A stretch of DNA of 64,000 nucleotides from Alicyclobacillus kakegawensis NBRC 103104 (GCF_001552655.1 NZ_BCRP01000007.1:62001-126000), one strand, 5' to 3'. Positions 42,165 through 51,340 are shown, counted from the first letter of the stretch. Program-made: numbers and translations. The notes: generated from the letters alone by a model not told the origin.

Positions 42165-42683
42165 TTATTGACGGCGCTGTTTTCGCTTCCGCTTCTCCAT
42201 CTGGCGCCGCCGGGTGTAAGGCGAATGGCCGCGCTGCGGCGGTGCGGGCTCCTTCTCGGCCGGAGGCGCTTCACGCCGGCGCTGTTCCTCAGCCTCCGCC
42301 CGTTTTTTCTCCGACCAGGCGTTCAGCCGATAATAGAGAACGGACCAGACCAAGCCAATCAACAAGGCGAATCCGTCCTCCAGCGCGGTCGCGCGCCAAC
42401 CGACCTGAGCGAGGACAGACCATTCCAATTCGAACTGCAGCACCAGGTTGATGATGAATAGGGCGATGACGGCGGCAAGGGCATTGGCCACGGGACGGTT
42501 TTTGACTCGCGGGACGACGAAATAGCAAGCGATGATTTCGGCCAACGCTACGGTGTACAGCAATGGATAATGGACAGCGTATTTGGCAATCAGTTGCAGA
42601 ACCAGAAGACCCAGAACGGTGACGGCCAGCGTTTTCAGGTGCCAACCGCGCCATACACCATTGCCATTCCAAAACTGCGGCAA
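42165..42683 (-). CDS. Unknown polytopic membrane protein with basic tail
   Basis: A 172-residue protein. Four hydrophobic segments are visible (LKTLAVTVLGLLVLQLIAK; LLYTVALAEIIACYFVV; ALAAVIALFIINLVLQF; GFALLIGLVWSVLYY), followed by a 50-residue highly charged tail (EKKRAEAEEQRRREAPPAE; MEKRKRKQRRQ). I do not recognise the family. The start is TTG at 42683, with GGGGGAT about 8 nt upstream; no in-frame ATG gives a better start. It is upstream of the valS promoter and downstream of a palindrome. It could be transcribed alone. Confidence 0.7.
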   Translation of the reverse strand: MPQFWNGNGVWRGWHLKTLAVTVLGLLVLQLIAKYAVHYPLLYTVALAEIIACYFVVPRVKNRPVANALAAVIALFIINLVLQFELEWSVLAQVGWRATALEDGFALLIGLVWSVLYYRLNAWSEKKRAEAEEQRRREAPPAEKEPAPPQRGHSPYTRRRQMEKRKRKQRRQ

Positions 42684-42751
42684 GCGGACATCCCCCACTC
42701 CGTTGATGTGCGGCCGCGCTCCCTTAGGATATGGACAGACGGCCAAGTGTA

Positions 42752-42771
42752 CTTTGATTATCTTATCAAAG
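42752..42771. promoter_or_regulatory. Palindrome between divergent membrane protein genes
   Basis: CTTTGAT and ATCAAAG (7-bp arms, 6-nt AT-rich centre) lie between the minus-strand gene (start 42683) and the plus-strand gene (start 42880). It could be an operator for either gene. Confidence 0.35.
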
Positions 42772-42879
42772 CTGCGTTCGCCTGACCACCGCGCGGCTGG
42801 ACAGGTCCTTTTTACCCCCTCCCGGCATATACATAAAGACAGTCATGCGGCGGAAAGCCGCACCGGGAGGAGGCGCCGC

Positions 42880-43044
42880 ATGGGTTTCTTCTACGCCCTG
42901 GCTCGATTCGTCAAACTGCTTCTGGCCATCGCCATCTTTCTCTTGTTCCTGCGCGCCATTCTCTGGCCGAGTGCGTTGGACTTGTTTGTCCTCCTGTTGC
43001 TGTTCATCGTTTTCGCCGCCATGTTCATCAGCTCGCCGCCTTAA
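42880..43044 (+). CDS. Small two-helix membrane protein, unknown function
   Basis: A 54-residue protein with two hydrophobic segments (LLLAIAIFLLFLRAILWP; LDLFVLLLLFIVFAAMFIS) and few charged residues. The ATG has a strong GGGAGGAGG 6 nt upstream, which makes translation likely. It is divergent from the 42165-42683 membrane protein and convergent with the CotS-like gene. No family recognised; a role in the cell or spore membrane is only a guess. Confidence 0.65.
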   Translation: MGFFYALARFVKLLLAIAIFLLFLRAILWPSALDLFVLLLLFIVFAAMFISSPP

Positions 43045-43060
43045 CGCATCCACAATAAAC

Positions 43061-43080
43061 GCGCACCCGCGTAGGTGCGC
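43061..43080 (-). terminator. Terminator after the CotS-like gene
   Basis: GCGCACC/GGTGCGC (7 bp, 6-nt loop) lies between convergent genes. On the minus strand it is followed by GTTTATTGTGG, a short T-rich run. Confidence 0.5.
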
Positions 43081-43105
43081 GCATACTCGTCCCCCATCGC
43101 CCACA

Positions 43106-44500
43106 TCAGTTGGGCTTGGTCGACTCTTCCAGAGACCGCGCGTCCCCCCACAAGCGGATGCCCCGGTCCCGGTCGGGATGTTCACGCATCCGCCGACGCT
43201 CCTGCTGGATCTGTTGGAGCCGCTCACGCTGAGTCGGGCTGAGGCGAATCTGCAAGGTGGCTTCCGGCTCCGACTCCGCGGTGGAGACAAGGCCCGCGCC
43301 ACTTTCAGCCATCTCGGCAGGCGGCACCACCCCTTCATCCGTCGGGACGACAACCGACGCGACGGCGTGCACCGTCTCCCCCGGGTCCGGTGAGGGAGAC
43401 ATGGGCGCGGCGGCGGCCGTCGCGATTTCTTCCCGCTTTCCCCTGGAGGTCGAAGCCAGAGCATGCCGTCGAAGGAGTTCCCGGATGGCGCGGATGCGCC
43501 CCTCTTCCCGTTCCAGGCCGGCCTCCAGCGCGTCCACATAGTCGTCTTCGTCCCAATGCAGGGCCCCATGGACGTACCAGCGGACCAGCTGCAAGCTCGG
43601 CATGGGAATCGTGAGCAGCGCCGCCAGTACGCGCACAGCATCCGACCGCTCGCCATTTGCCACATTGCGCGCGTTCAGGTACTGGTCGACCAATTGGCAG
43701 GTCCATTCCACGTCCCAATCGTGCTGCGGCAGGTAGCGTTGCATCCAACTGGCAAGGTCGGTTTCCGGCAACCCCGGGTGCACCTGTTCGTAGTCAACAA
43801 CGGCCACTGTGCCGTCGTTCCACAACGCATCCCCGTGAAAACGCCCATGGCACACGTGACCGGCCGCTTTGGCAGTCTCCTCGAGACGACTAAACTCGAT
43901 CCGCTGCAACTGCGCGGCCGCCTCGTCCAACCGCCGCTTCAGTTGATCGGCCACACTGGCAACCAGACGCTGAAAAGGGGACACACCCGCTCCGTTTGCG
44001 GCCGCCTCCATTCGCCGCACCTCGTCCATCCCCTGCCGGAGGCAATCCGTCCACGCGCTCGGGGTGGAGCCTGGCGGCACATCCGCAACCGGCAGACTGC
44101 CCAGGGCCGCCCGTTGCCAAGCGGCCAGCGTTTCCACCGCCTGCTGCATCTGGCGCCGCTCCCGGAAGCGACAGACGCTTCCGGGAAACCAGGGTGTCAC
44201 ATAGTACAGTCCCGAAGCATCGACGACGTACGGATCGCCGTACAGCGTACGGACAAAGCGCGGAACGGGACGCCACCCATGGGCGTGCACGGCTTCCGCG
44301 CACAGATGGGCAGCCTGCAGCTGCTCGCGCCCGACGCGCGCCCGGCGCAGCCAAAAAGAGCCTGAATCTGTGCGAATTTTTACGCCCCCGCGGGCCGCTC
44401 GTAACCGCAGCGGCCCGCGCCAGGCGTACTCGGTCAACAGGTCCTCCGGCGCCCCAAAAGCCTTCAACACCAACGGCCCCTGATCCACCCAAGCAGGCAC
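43106..44500 (-). CDS. CotS/YsxE-like spore coat kinase-fold protein with C-terminal tail
   Basis: A 464-residue protein. The first 330 residues resemble CotS-family aminoglycoside-phosphotransferase-like kinases: ARGGVKIRTDSGSFWLRRAR (nucleotide-binding beta strands), VCHGRFHGDALWNDGTVAVVDYEQV (catalytic loop and metal Asp), and LPETDLASWM. The last 120 residues are a polar, Pro/Glu-rich tail with a coiled coil (RLSPTQRERLQQIQQERRRM), not usual for the family. Coat kinases of this type sit next to spoVID (ysxE in Bacillus). Whether it is an active kinase is unknown. Second gene after spoVID, 27 nt after its paralogue. Confidence 0.75.
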   Translation of the reverse strand: MPAWVDQGPLVLKAFGAPEDLLTEYAWRGPLRLRAARGGVKIRTDSGSFWLRRARVGREQLQAAHLCAEAVHAHGWRPVPRFVRTLYGDPYVVDASGLYYVTPWFPGSVCRFRERRQMQQAVETLAAWQRAALGSLPVADVPPGSTPSAWTDCLRQGMDEVRRMEAAANGAGVSPFQRLVASVADQLKRRLDEAAAQLQRIEFSRLEETAKAAGHVCHGRFHGDALWNDGTVAVVDYEQVHPGLPETDLASWMQRYLPQHDWDVEWTCQLVDQYLNARNVANGERSDAVRVLAALLTIPMPSLQLVRWYVHGALHWDEDDYVDALEAGLEREEGRIRAIRELLRRHALASTSRGKREEIATAAAAPMSPSPDPGETVHAVASVVVPTDEGVVPPAEMAESGAGLVSTAESEPEATLQIRLSPTQRERLQQIQQERRRMREHPDRDRGIRLWGDARSLEESTKPN

Positions 44501-44527
44501 TCAATTCACCTCCATCGCCATGAGCCA

Positions 44528-45535
44528 TCACCTGGTCTCCGCCAACAGGCGCACGGCGCAATTGTGGTGGGCCTCAGCCGTCCGCCGCCAGGAGAGAGCT
44601 TCATCGTCCGCGCGTCCCGGTTCGGCCAGCCACTCTAAAGCGGTCGCAACCCCCCGGTGCGGGTAGGCGGCAAACGCCCGTACCAGCCCCGCCTGTTCCG
44701 GGGACAGGGGGCGTATGGCATGGTAGCCAGCCAAGGCGTCTTCGACGCCATCGGCGTGTCCGGATTCGGCGATGTCCCGGCACAGACACGCCAGGTCGTA
44801 CAGCGCGTCGTCCGCAACCGGATTGGCCACGATGCGCGTGACGATCCGCCCGTCGGCAAGCCTCCCCAGGGTGGCCAAGCGATAGCCGTTCCAGGCCACG
44901 CTCCGCTCCCTCCTGGCCCGTTCGGCCACGTCGCCATACCCCATCCGCGGCAGCCGCTCGACGGCCCGTTCAGCCAGGTCCGTCCAGCGCGCCAGCCAAT
45001 CGGAGCGCAACCGCTTGTGGGTCACGGTGTCGCTGGCCAACAGCTGCACGCGGACACGCGCCAACGCGTCCACCCCGCGGCGGAACCGAGCCGCCCAGGT
45101 GCCGTAGCGCTGCTGCAGTACGGCGGGATGTCCCAGCGCCTCGCCCAGGCCGGACAGGGCCGCATGCAGGTGGGCCAGGTTTTGGGCGGCATCGCGAACA
45201 TCGCTGGGCGTGACTTCGAGAGTCGGAGCGTCCCAGTCCCGCGTGATATAGGCCACCGTCCGCTCGTCCACCGGGACGAGGCGTTCATCGTACAGGTTGC
45301 ACAAGGGGCGCGGGACGCCGCGGAACCCATGCCGGGCAGCGTAGTCGGCCACTGCCATGCGCAGTCCGGCCACCTCCTTGGCCGCCATCCACAACTGGTA
45401 TCGCCCATCGGCTGCAACCACCGGGCAAGGTCCGTTCGCTTCGACCGTATTCGCCGCCAGCCGCGCCTTGGGGAGGGCGAAACTGCGCAGACACCATGCC
45501 GCGGACTCTGGATCCAGTGTGCGTGTCATTGGCAT
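44528..45535 (-). CDS. CotS/YsxE-like protein, likely pseudokinase
   Basis: A 335-residue paralogue of the next gene. The N-terminal strands are similar in layout (VVAADGRYQLWMAAKE), but the catalytic loop that should read H-G-D-x-x-x-x-N is replaced by ERSVAWNGYRLATLG, and the metal-binding Asp is not obvious (VTRIVANPVADDALYDLA). It therefore probably lacks kinase activity and may be structural in the coat. It lies directly downstream of spoVID (18-nt gap). The start is ATG at 45535 or 45529. Confidence 0.7.
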   Translation of the reverse strand: MPMTRTLDPESAAWCLRSFALPKARLAANTVEANGPCPVVAADGRYQLWMAAKEVAGLRMAVADYAARHGFRGVPRPLCNLYDERLVPVDERTVAYITRDWDAPTLEVTPSDVRDAAQNLAHLHAALSGLGEALGHPAVLQQRYGTWAARFRRGVDALARVRVQLLASDTVTHKRLRSDWLARWTDLAERAVERLPRMGYGDVAERARRERSVAWNGYRLATLGRLADGRIVTRIVANPVADDALYDLACLCRDIAESGHADGVEDALAGYHAIRPLSPEQAGLVRAFAAYPHRGVATALEWLAEPGRADDEALSWRRTAEAHHNCAVRLLAETR

Positions 45536-45553
45536 CCCGTCTCTCGCCCACCC

Positions 45554-47014
45554 TCAACGGCTGGGAATGAGGAGTGTCTGGCCAGCGTACAGAGTGGTTC
45601 CGGACGACAGGCGATTGATTCGCAGCAACTCCTGCCTGCTGCAACCCAGCCGTTCAGCCAGGTCATCCACGGATTCTTCTTCAAGTACAATCGCAAATCG
45701 CATGGTGTACGTCCGCTCGGGTGCACTGAAGTCGACAAACGACCACATGTGGCTGACCCCGGATTTGTCTTGGGCCTCGTCCCAGGCGGCATCGCTCTCC
45801 GTGACCGCCCCGTCGCTTGGGACCGACTCTTTGGAAACCGAGTCCGCCGCAGCGGCTGCGCGGCCGTCCCCGGCGCCACGCGGGCTGTTGTCGTCCGGCC
45901 GGCTCCCGTATCGAATCTGCGGTCCCAAACCTATGGGTGCTGTCAAGCCTTCGTCTGTGAAATCCCGCACCGTGTCGAGCAATCCCGACTCTGCCACAGC
46001 GGCCGGGGGGCGCTTCATCTCATCAGCCGAAAGCTGGTGTTCAAACTCATACTCTGCAATCGCCGTGCCATCTTCCCTGGCTGATTCCCGCGCCGGCGGC
46101 GGCTCCAAGCCCGAAGCCGCATCCCCTTCCTCCTCCCGCTGTGTCCGTGCGTCCCAGGGCTCGGACGCCGCTTCGCGCACACCTTCCTGCCCGGGCTCCG
46201 CCTCGGCATGGACCTGTGGCTGTGACTCCCCGTCCTTGCCCGCAAGGGCTCGGTCATAGTGCTTCAACTCTCCGGAAAGGGATTTAGGCTCCCCTTGGCC
46301 CTCTGGCTGTGGCGCCTGTGCGTCCGCGCCGCCGCGGGCCCAGCTGATGGCATCCGCCGCGTCGTCAGATTGGCCTGGCCCGCGGACCAACTCAAATTCT
46401 TCCTCGGCCGACTGGTTCTGAGTCTCGTTCGCCGAAGCGCTGTCCGGGACCTCACTGGGCTCATTCGCCACACGAGTCTGAGGAGAATCCACCCAGTCCG
46501 CATCCGCCCCAGCATCCAAGTGTGGCGCCTGGCCGAACCACGCGTCTCCTTCTTCCTGTGCCCCGCACTGAAAGTGGTAGCCTTCCTCAGCGTTCAACCC
46601 GAAGATCGCCAAATCGGCCACCACACGTACCCAGCCGGTGCCCACGACCTCCAATTTCCATCTGGCAATGCGGCTGGTCACGTTCATCACGCTGCGCGGC
46701 TGCCCACTCACCGGCACCCGGAAAGTGAACGGCATCCGATGGTGCACGTGTTCCACGCTGCCGTCCGCAATCCCGAACCCGAGGATATCGTCCATCTCCT
46801 GTTCTGGTAGACCTTCGTCCGCCTCGCCGCGCTGAATGTAACCGGCGAACACAATGGCCCCTTCCAACACGTACGCGTCCCCGATGCGTTCAAACGACGT
46901 GACCTCAGTGGCGACGGTCGCATCCTCAATCACATCCCCGTCGCGGACCACGTCGAGAAACACCTCTTGCTGGATGTCAAGGTGAACCCCCGGAGTACGG
47001 TCCGATTCGTTCAC
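45554..47014 (-). CDS. spoVID: Stage VI sporulation protein D (SpoVID)
   Basis: A 486-residue spore-coat organiser. The N-terminal beta domain (about 1-150, VHLDIQQEVFLDVVRDGDV; IARWKLEVVGTGWVRV) is the SpoVID/SafA-binding fold. A very acidic low-complexity middle (about 170-420) follows, and the C-terminus is a LysM domain (AERLGCSRQELLRINRLSSG ... AGQTLLIPSR). SpoVID drives coat encasement with SafA and SpoIVA. The start is GTG at 47014, with AAGGAGGG 9 nt upstream. First gene of spoVID-CotS-like-CotS-like, under a SigE-like promoter. Confidence 0.88.
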   Translation of the reverse strand: MNESDRTPGVHLDIQQEVFLDVVRDGDVIEDATVATEVTSFERIGDAYVLEGAIVFAGYIQRGEADEGLPEQEMDDILGFGIADGSVEHVHHRMPFTFRVPVSGQPRSVMNVTSRIARWKLEVVGTGWVRVVADLAIFGLNAEEGYHFQCGAQEEGDAWFGQAPHLDAGADADWVDSPQTRVANEPSEVPDSASANETQNQSAEEEFELVRGPGQSDDAADAISWARGGADAQAPQPEGQGEPKSLSGELKHYDRALAGKDGESQPQVHAEAEPGQEGVREAASEPWDARTQREEEGDAASGLEPPPARESAREDGTAIAEYEFEHQLSADEMKRPPAAVAESGLLDTVRDFTDEGLTAPIGLGPQIRYGSRPDDNSPRGAGDGRAAAAADSVSKESVPSDGAVTESDAAWDEAQDKSGVSHMWSFVDFSAPERTYTMRFAIVLEEESVDDLAERLGCSRQELLRINRLSSGTTLYAGQTLLIPSR

Positions 47015-47054
47015 GGTCCGGTTCCCTCCTTGCGACTGGCATACGTTCTCTACC

Positions 47055-47083
47055 ACCGTATGCCCGGGCCCAGACCATTATGT
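47055..47083 (-). promoter_or_regulatory. Candidate SigE promoter of spoVID
   Basis: ACATAAT (47077-47083) and CATACGGT (47055-47062) are separated by 14 nt on the minus strand, the mother-cell SigE spacing and sequence type. It lies between the hemL terminator and the spoVID GTG and fits the mother-cell expression of spoVID. Confidence 0.65.
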
Positions 47084-47120
47084 GCAGCAGACAGGCTCGG
47101 CTTCGCCCCGCGCAGAGCGC

Positions 47121-47161
47121 AAAAAAGCCCACGGTCAAGGCGCTGGCCTTGAACCGCAGGC
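47121..47161 (-). terminator. Terminator of the hem operon
   Basis: A stem of about 15 bp with one bulge (GCCTGCGGTTCAAGG / CCTTGACCGTGGGC) is followed by TTTTTTG on the minus strand, 26 nt past the hemL stop. Confidence 0.9.
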
Positions 47162-47186
47162 AAGCCGACAACGCGACGGCGCCCGG

Positions 47187-48479
47187 TCAGAGAGCGCGCA
47201 TGGCCTGGTGGATGGCCTCTTGGGTGGCGGACAGCTCCGATTCCCCATGCACAGCCGACAAAAACCCCGATTCCAGTTGCGAGGGCGGCAGCAACACGCC
47301 CGCCCGCAACAGAGCGTGAAAGAAACGGGCGTATTGCCCATCGTCGGATGCTTTCGCAGATTGGAAATCGGTGACAGGGCCGGAGTGGAAGAACAGCCCG
47401 AACATCGCCCCGATAGCATTCCCCCACACCGGAATGCCGTGCTCCCGGCCCGCCGCGACGAACGAGTCGACCAGTTGCCGGCCGTAGTCCTCCAATCGTT
47501 GGTACAGTCCCTCGGCAGCCGCGCGCCGCAGCCAGCGCAAGGTGGTCAATCCAGCCGCCATCGCCAGTGGATTGCCGGACAGGGTCCCCGCTTGATACAC
47601 CGGACCGCTCGGAGCCACAAGCTCCATGATCTCCCGCTTGCCGCCGTAGGCGCCGACCGGCAGCCCCCCGCCTATCACCTTGCCCAGCGTGATGAGGTCA
47701 GGGTGCAGGTCAAAGCGGGCGGCGGCGCCGCCCAATGCCACCCGAAACCCGGTCATGACCTCATCCAGAATAAACAGACCGCCATACTCGTGCACCAGGT
47801 TCTGCAGCCCCTCCAGGTAGCCCGGCTTGGGCGGAACCCCGCCCATATTTCCGGCCACGCCCTCCACGATGACTGCCGCAATCCGCTCGCCCTCGCGGGC
47901 GAACAGATCCCGAGCCGCATCCAGGTCGTTGTACGGCAGGGTGAGTGTGGCCTCCGCGGTCGCCCTGGGGACACCAGGACTGTCCGGCAAGCCCAAGGTC
48001 GCCACGCCCGATCCGGCCTTGACAAGCAGGCTGTCGGCGTGCCCGTGATAGCACCCTTCAAACTTGACGATACAGGTGCGCCCTGTATAGGCGCGCGCCA
48101 AGCGCAAGGCGCTCATGGTGGCCTCCGTGCCGCTGTTGACCATGCGGACGACCTCAATGGCCGGCACCAATTCGTGGACGGTCCGGGCCATTTCCGTTTC
48201 CATCTCGGTGGGGATGCCAAAGCTGGTCCCCTTGGCCGCCGCATCCACCACCGCCTGTACCACCTCCGGGTGCGTGTGGCCAAGAATCAGCGGCCCCCAG
48301 GACAGAATGTAATCGATGTAGCGGTGTCCGTCGATGTCGTACAGATACGCGCCCTCGCCGCGCTCTGCGAAAAACGGCTCTCCGCCGACAGCAGCGAACG
48401 CACGCACGGGACTGTTGACTCCGCCAGGCATCCATCGCTTGGCCTCGGCAAAAGCGGCTTGCGATTTTACTCCTGCCAC
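47187..48479 (-). CDS. hemL: Glutamate-1-semialdehyde 2,1-aminomutase
   Basis: A 430-residue PLP enzyme that makes 5-aminolevulinate from glutamate-1-semialdehyde. The start ([16 protein letters not shown]) is standard. [19 protein letters not shown] is the phosphate region, [13 protein letters not shown] the cofactor Asp, and [17 protein letters not shown] holds the PLP lysine (K). The start is ATG at 48479. Last gene of hemAXCDBL. Confidence 0.97.
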   Translation of the reverse strand: MAGVKSQAAFAEAKRWMPGGVNSPVRAFAAVGGEPFFAERGEGAYLYDIDGHRYIDYILSWGPLILGHTHPEVVQAVVDAAAKGTSFGIPTEMETEMARTVHELVPAIEVVRMVNSGTEATMSALRLARAYTGRTCIVKFEGCYHGHADSLLVKAGSGVATLGLPDSPGVPRATAEATLTLPYNDLDAARDLFAREGERIAAVIVEGVAGNMGGVPPKPGYLEGLQNLVHEYGGLFILDEVMTGFRVALGGAAARFDLHPDLITLGKVIGGGLPVGAYGGKREIMELVAPSGPVYQAGTLSGNPLAMAAGLTTLRWLRRAAAEGLYQRLEDYGRQLVDSFVAAGREHGIPVWGNAIGAMFGLFFHSGPVTDFQSAKASDDGQYARFFHALLRAGVLLPPSQLESGFLSAVHGESELSATQEAIHQAMRAL

Positions 48480-48503
48480 GTTATTCTCCCCCTTCCCGAG
48501 CGC

Positions 48504-49484
48504 TCAGCCACGCTCCTCCCGCCACCAGCGGGCAGCATCCTTGGCATGGTAGGTCAAAACGAAATCGGCGCCCGCCCGCTTGAACGAGGTCAACATCTCG
48601 GACACCACAGCGCGCTCGTCAATCCAGCCGTTGTGCGCGGCAGCCTTGACCATGCTGTATTCGCCGCTGACGTTGTAGGTCGCGACCGGATGATCAAACC
48701 GCTGCCGCAGCCTGGTCACGACATCGAGATACGACAGCGCCGGCTTCACCATCAGCATGTCTGCCCCTTCGTCAATGTCCGCGGCTGCCTCGCGCAGCGC
48801 TTCCCGGGCATTGGCCGCGTCCATTTGGTAGGTGCGCCGGTCCCCAAAGGCTGGTGCCGAGTGGGCCGCCTCGCGAAAGGGGCCGTAGAAAGCGGAGGCA
48901 TACTTGACTGCGTAGGACAGGATGGCCACCTGGGTCAGCCCCGCGTCATCCAGCGCCCGCCGGATGGCCCCCACACGTCCGTCCATCATGTCGGACGGCG
49001 CGACCACATCCGCGCCCGCCTCGGCATGGGACACGGCCGTGCGAGCGATGTAGTGCAGGCTCTCGTCGTTGACAATCTCACCGTCCCGCACGATTCCGCA
49101 GTGCCCGGCTGGATTGTACTGGCAGAGGCAGACGTCCGTCATCACCAGCAGGTCCGGGTTCTCAGCTTTCACCGCCCGGACGGCTTCCTGGACAATCCCG
49201 CGCTCCGCGTAGGCACTTGAGCTTTGTTCATCCTTTTCGAGCGGGATGCCGAAGAGGATGAGGCCCGGGATGCCCAGTTCCGAGAGTTCCAGAGCCTCAC
49301 GGCGCAACTCTTCCAGGCCCAGGTGGTCCACACCGGGCATGGCCGGTATGGGATGACGGCCCGACAGCCCTTCCTGGACAAAGACAGGGTAGATGAAGTC
49401 CGCTGGCGACCATTCGTATTCCCGCACCAACCGGCGCATGGTCGCACTCGTCCGCAGGCGGCGGTGACGCCTAAATCTCTCCAT
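48504..49484 (-). CDS. hemB: Delta-aminolevulinic acid dehydratase (porphobilinogen synthase)
   Basis: A 326-residue zinc-type enzyme that joins two 5-aminolevulinate molecules into porphobilinogen. The zinc cysteines are in DVCLCQYNPAGHCG and the Schiff-base lysines in SYAVKYASAFYGPF and LMVKPALSYLD. The start is ATG at 49484 (MERFRRHRRL), with GAGGAGGGA about 8 nt upstream. Fifth gene of the hem operon. Confidence 0.96.
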   Translation of the reverse strand: MERFRRHRRLRTSATMRRLVREYEWSPADFIYPVFVQEGLSGRHPIPAMPGVDHLGLEELRREALELSELGIPGLILFGIPLEKDEQSSSAYAERGIVQEAVRAVKAENPDLLVMTDVCLCQYNPAGHCGIVRDGEIVNDESLHYIARTAVSHAEAGADVVAPSDMMDGRVGAIRRALDDAGLTQVAILSYAVKYASAFYGPFREAAHSAPAFGDRRTYQMDAANAREALREAAADIDEGADMLMVKPALSYLDVVTRLRQRFDHPVATYNVSGEYSMVKAAAHNGWIDERAVVSEMLTSFKRAGADFVLTYHAKDAARWWREERG

Positions 49485-49553
49485 TGTCGATTCCCTCCTC
49501 ACGAATTTCCGATGATACCCACAGCCGCGGCACTGGATTCGGATGCGGGCCTC

Positions 49554-50357
49554 CTACCCATTCCTTTTAGCTCGAAGCTGCACCAACGCTTCCACCATGC
49601 CCGCATCCGACGGGTGTGGTGCCACCGCATCGACCGGCCGACCCCACTCCGCGCACGCACGGGCTGTCGTCTCCCCCACGGCGACCAACTGCGGACATTG
49701 CCCCAGCAACCGGGGAGGAGCCTGCTCCAGAAAGGCGCGCGCCGCGGAGGGGCTGTATAAAAACACGGCAAGACAGGCGTGCCAATCCGTGAAAACGCGC
49801 CATGCATCCGGCGGCACTCGGATCGTCTTGGTCCGATAACACACCGTGTCCACCACCGTATGGCCCGCCCGCACCAGCGGATCGCACACGTCCGCGGGAG
49901 TGAGACTGCCGTGCGGAAACCATACTCGACTGCCGGGCGACAAGCGGCGGGCCAGTTGGGAAAACAGTTCACGGGCGCTTCGCACTCCACTTGGCACCTC
50001 CACGCGCGCCGCCAACTGGCCAGCCGCGCGCGCCGTCGCGCTCCCGACCGCGTAAACGGTGGGCCATCTTGCAGGCTCCACCCCGCCTGGTGCGATGGCC
50101 GCCTTGACGGCCGCGACAGCGTTCTGCGAGGTGAAGACCACCGCGTCAAACGTGTCCACAGCCGCCCCGATGGCCTGCACATCGGCGATAGCCGCCGGTT
50201 CGATGTCGAGGAGCGGCTGGGAGCAAGCGCGCGCACCCAGCCGCCGCAACATCTCCATGACGGGCTGGGATTGGTTCTGCGGGCGGGTAACCAGAACCAA
50301 GACGCCGGTGAGCGGCTGGGGATCTAGCGACGCGGGCGGGTGGAGGCGCTCAGCCAT
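49554..50357 (-). CDS. hemD: Uroporphyrinogen-III synthase
   Basis: A 267-residue enzyme that cyclises hydroxymethylbilane to uroporphyrinogen III. It is weakly conserved, but the pattern VLVLVTRPQNQSQPVMEML, AVVFTSQNAVAAV, YAVGSATARA and FLYSPSAARAFLEQ ... VAVGETTARA is characteristic. The ATG at 50357 overlaps the hemC stop by 8 nt. A long in-frame extension to 50849 lies within hemC in another frame and is rejected. Confidence 0.9.
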   Translation of the reverse strand: MAERLHPPASLDPQPLTGVLVLVTRPQNQSQPVMEMLRRLGARACSQPLLDIEPAAIADVQAIGAAVDTFDAVVFTSQNAVAAVKAAIAPGGVEPARWPTVYAVGSATARAAGQLAARVEVPSGVRSARELFSQLARRLSPGSRVWFPHGSLTPADVCDPLVRAGHTVVDTVCYRTKTIRVPPDAWRVFTDWHACLAVFLYSPSAARAFLEQAPPRLLGQCPQLVAVGETTARACAEWGRPVDAVAPHPSDAGMVEALVQLRAKRNG

Positions 50358-51276
50358 GCACGGCTGCCCCGCTTTCGAGCCAAGGGCCAGCACCGCGCGC
50401 CAGCAACTCCTCCGCCAACCGGATACCCAGATTGTGGGGATTGGCGTCCATGGCGGTCCCTCGCATAATGGGAGTGCCGCTGGCTCCGGCCACCATCGCC
50501 ACCATCCGCCACCGCCCGTCGCCGTTGGGACAGGCAAAGGCGCCGATGGGAACCTGGCAACTTCCGCCCAGTCGGGCCAAGAAAGCGCGCTCGGCGGTGG
50601 CGGCGGCTTCCGTCTGCGCATCCGCAATGGACCGCAGAAGTTCCAGGAGTCGGCTGTCATCTTCACGGCACTCCACAGCCAACACCCCTTGTCCCACTGC
50701 CGGGATAAAGGTGTCGGGCGGCAAGCGGAGCGTGATCTCCGCCTCCCACCCCATGCGCGCCAGCCCGGCCGCCGCCAGCACGATGGCGTCCACATCTCCG
50801 TCGCGCAACCGGCGCAGACGGGTATCGATATTGCCACGCAAGGGTTCAATCGACAAATCGGGCCGCAGTTCCTTCAGTTGCGCCGCACGCCGCAGGCTGG
50901 AGGTGCCGACGCGTGAGCCTGTGGGCAGCTCATGGAGGTCTACGCCCGTGCGCGATATCCAGGCATCGGACGGATCTTCGCGCCGAGGCATGGCCGCCAG
51001 TGTCAGACCGGAAGCCAATTCGGCCGGTACGTCCTTCAGGCTGTGCACCGCAAAATCCGCGCGCCCATCCAACAGGGTCTGCTCAATTTCGGACACAAAC
51101 AGGCCCTTGCCGCCGATTTGCGAAAGGCTGACTTCCTGCACCCGATCCCCCTTGGTGACCACGGGCACAATCTCAAAGTTGATGTCCGGGTGTGCTGCCC
51201 GCAGCTGTTCCATGACCCACCGGGTCTGGGTCATCGCGAGCTGGCTGCGCCGAGACGCAACACGAATGGTCGGCAT
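50350..51276 (-). CDS. hemC: Porphobilinogen deaminase (hydroxymethylbilane synthase)
   Basis: A 308-residue enzyme that polymerises four porphobilinogens. The start (TIRVASRRSQLAMTQTRWVM) is canonical; SLKDVPAELASGLTLAAMP and GTSSLRRAAQL hold catalytic Asp/Arg residues; LGGSCQVPIGAFA holds the Cys that carries the dipyrromethane cofactor. The ATG at 51276 has GGTGGGTGGG upstream. Third gene of the hem operon. Confidence 0.97.
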   Translation of the reverse strand: MPTIRVASRRSQLAMTQTRWVMEQLRAAHPDINFEIVPVVTKGDRVQEVSLSQIGGKGLFVSEIEQTLLDGRADFAVHSLKDVPAELASGLTLAAMPRREDPSDAWISRTGVDLHELPTGSRVGTSSLRRAAQLKELRPDLSIEPLRGNIDTRLRRLRDGDVDAIVLAAAGLARMGWEAEITLRLPPDTFIPAVGQGVLAVECREDDSRLLELLRSIADAQTEAAATAERAFLARLGGSCQVPIGAFACPNGDGRWRMVAMVAGASGTPIMRGTAMDANPHNLGIRLAEELLARGAGPWLESGAAVHG

Positions 51277-51340
51277 TTTCCCACCCACCTTCTCAGCAAT
51301 TGGCATGGGGTGCGCTGCGGTCCCACGTTCCAGGCGTCTG

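Noticed and set aside
42766-43665. Minus-strand 299-codon ORF over the CotS-like gene and small membrane gene
   Set aside because: Arg/Ser/Pro-rich frame shadow; the CotS-like protein in another frame on the same strand and the small membrane protein on the plus strand have real motifs and ribosome binding sites.
49554-50849. A 431-codon ORF that would fuse unknown sequence to hemD
   Set aside because: The first 164 codons lie in another frame of hemC and are not protein-like; hemD has its own ATG at 50357 with a normal start.
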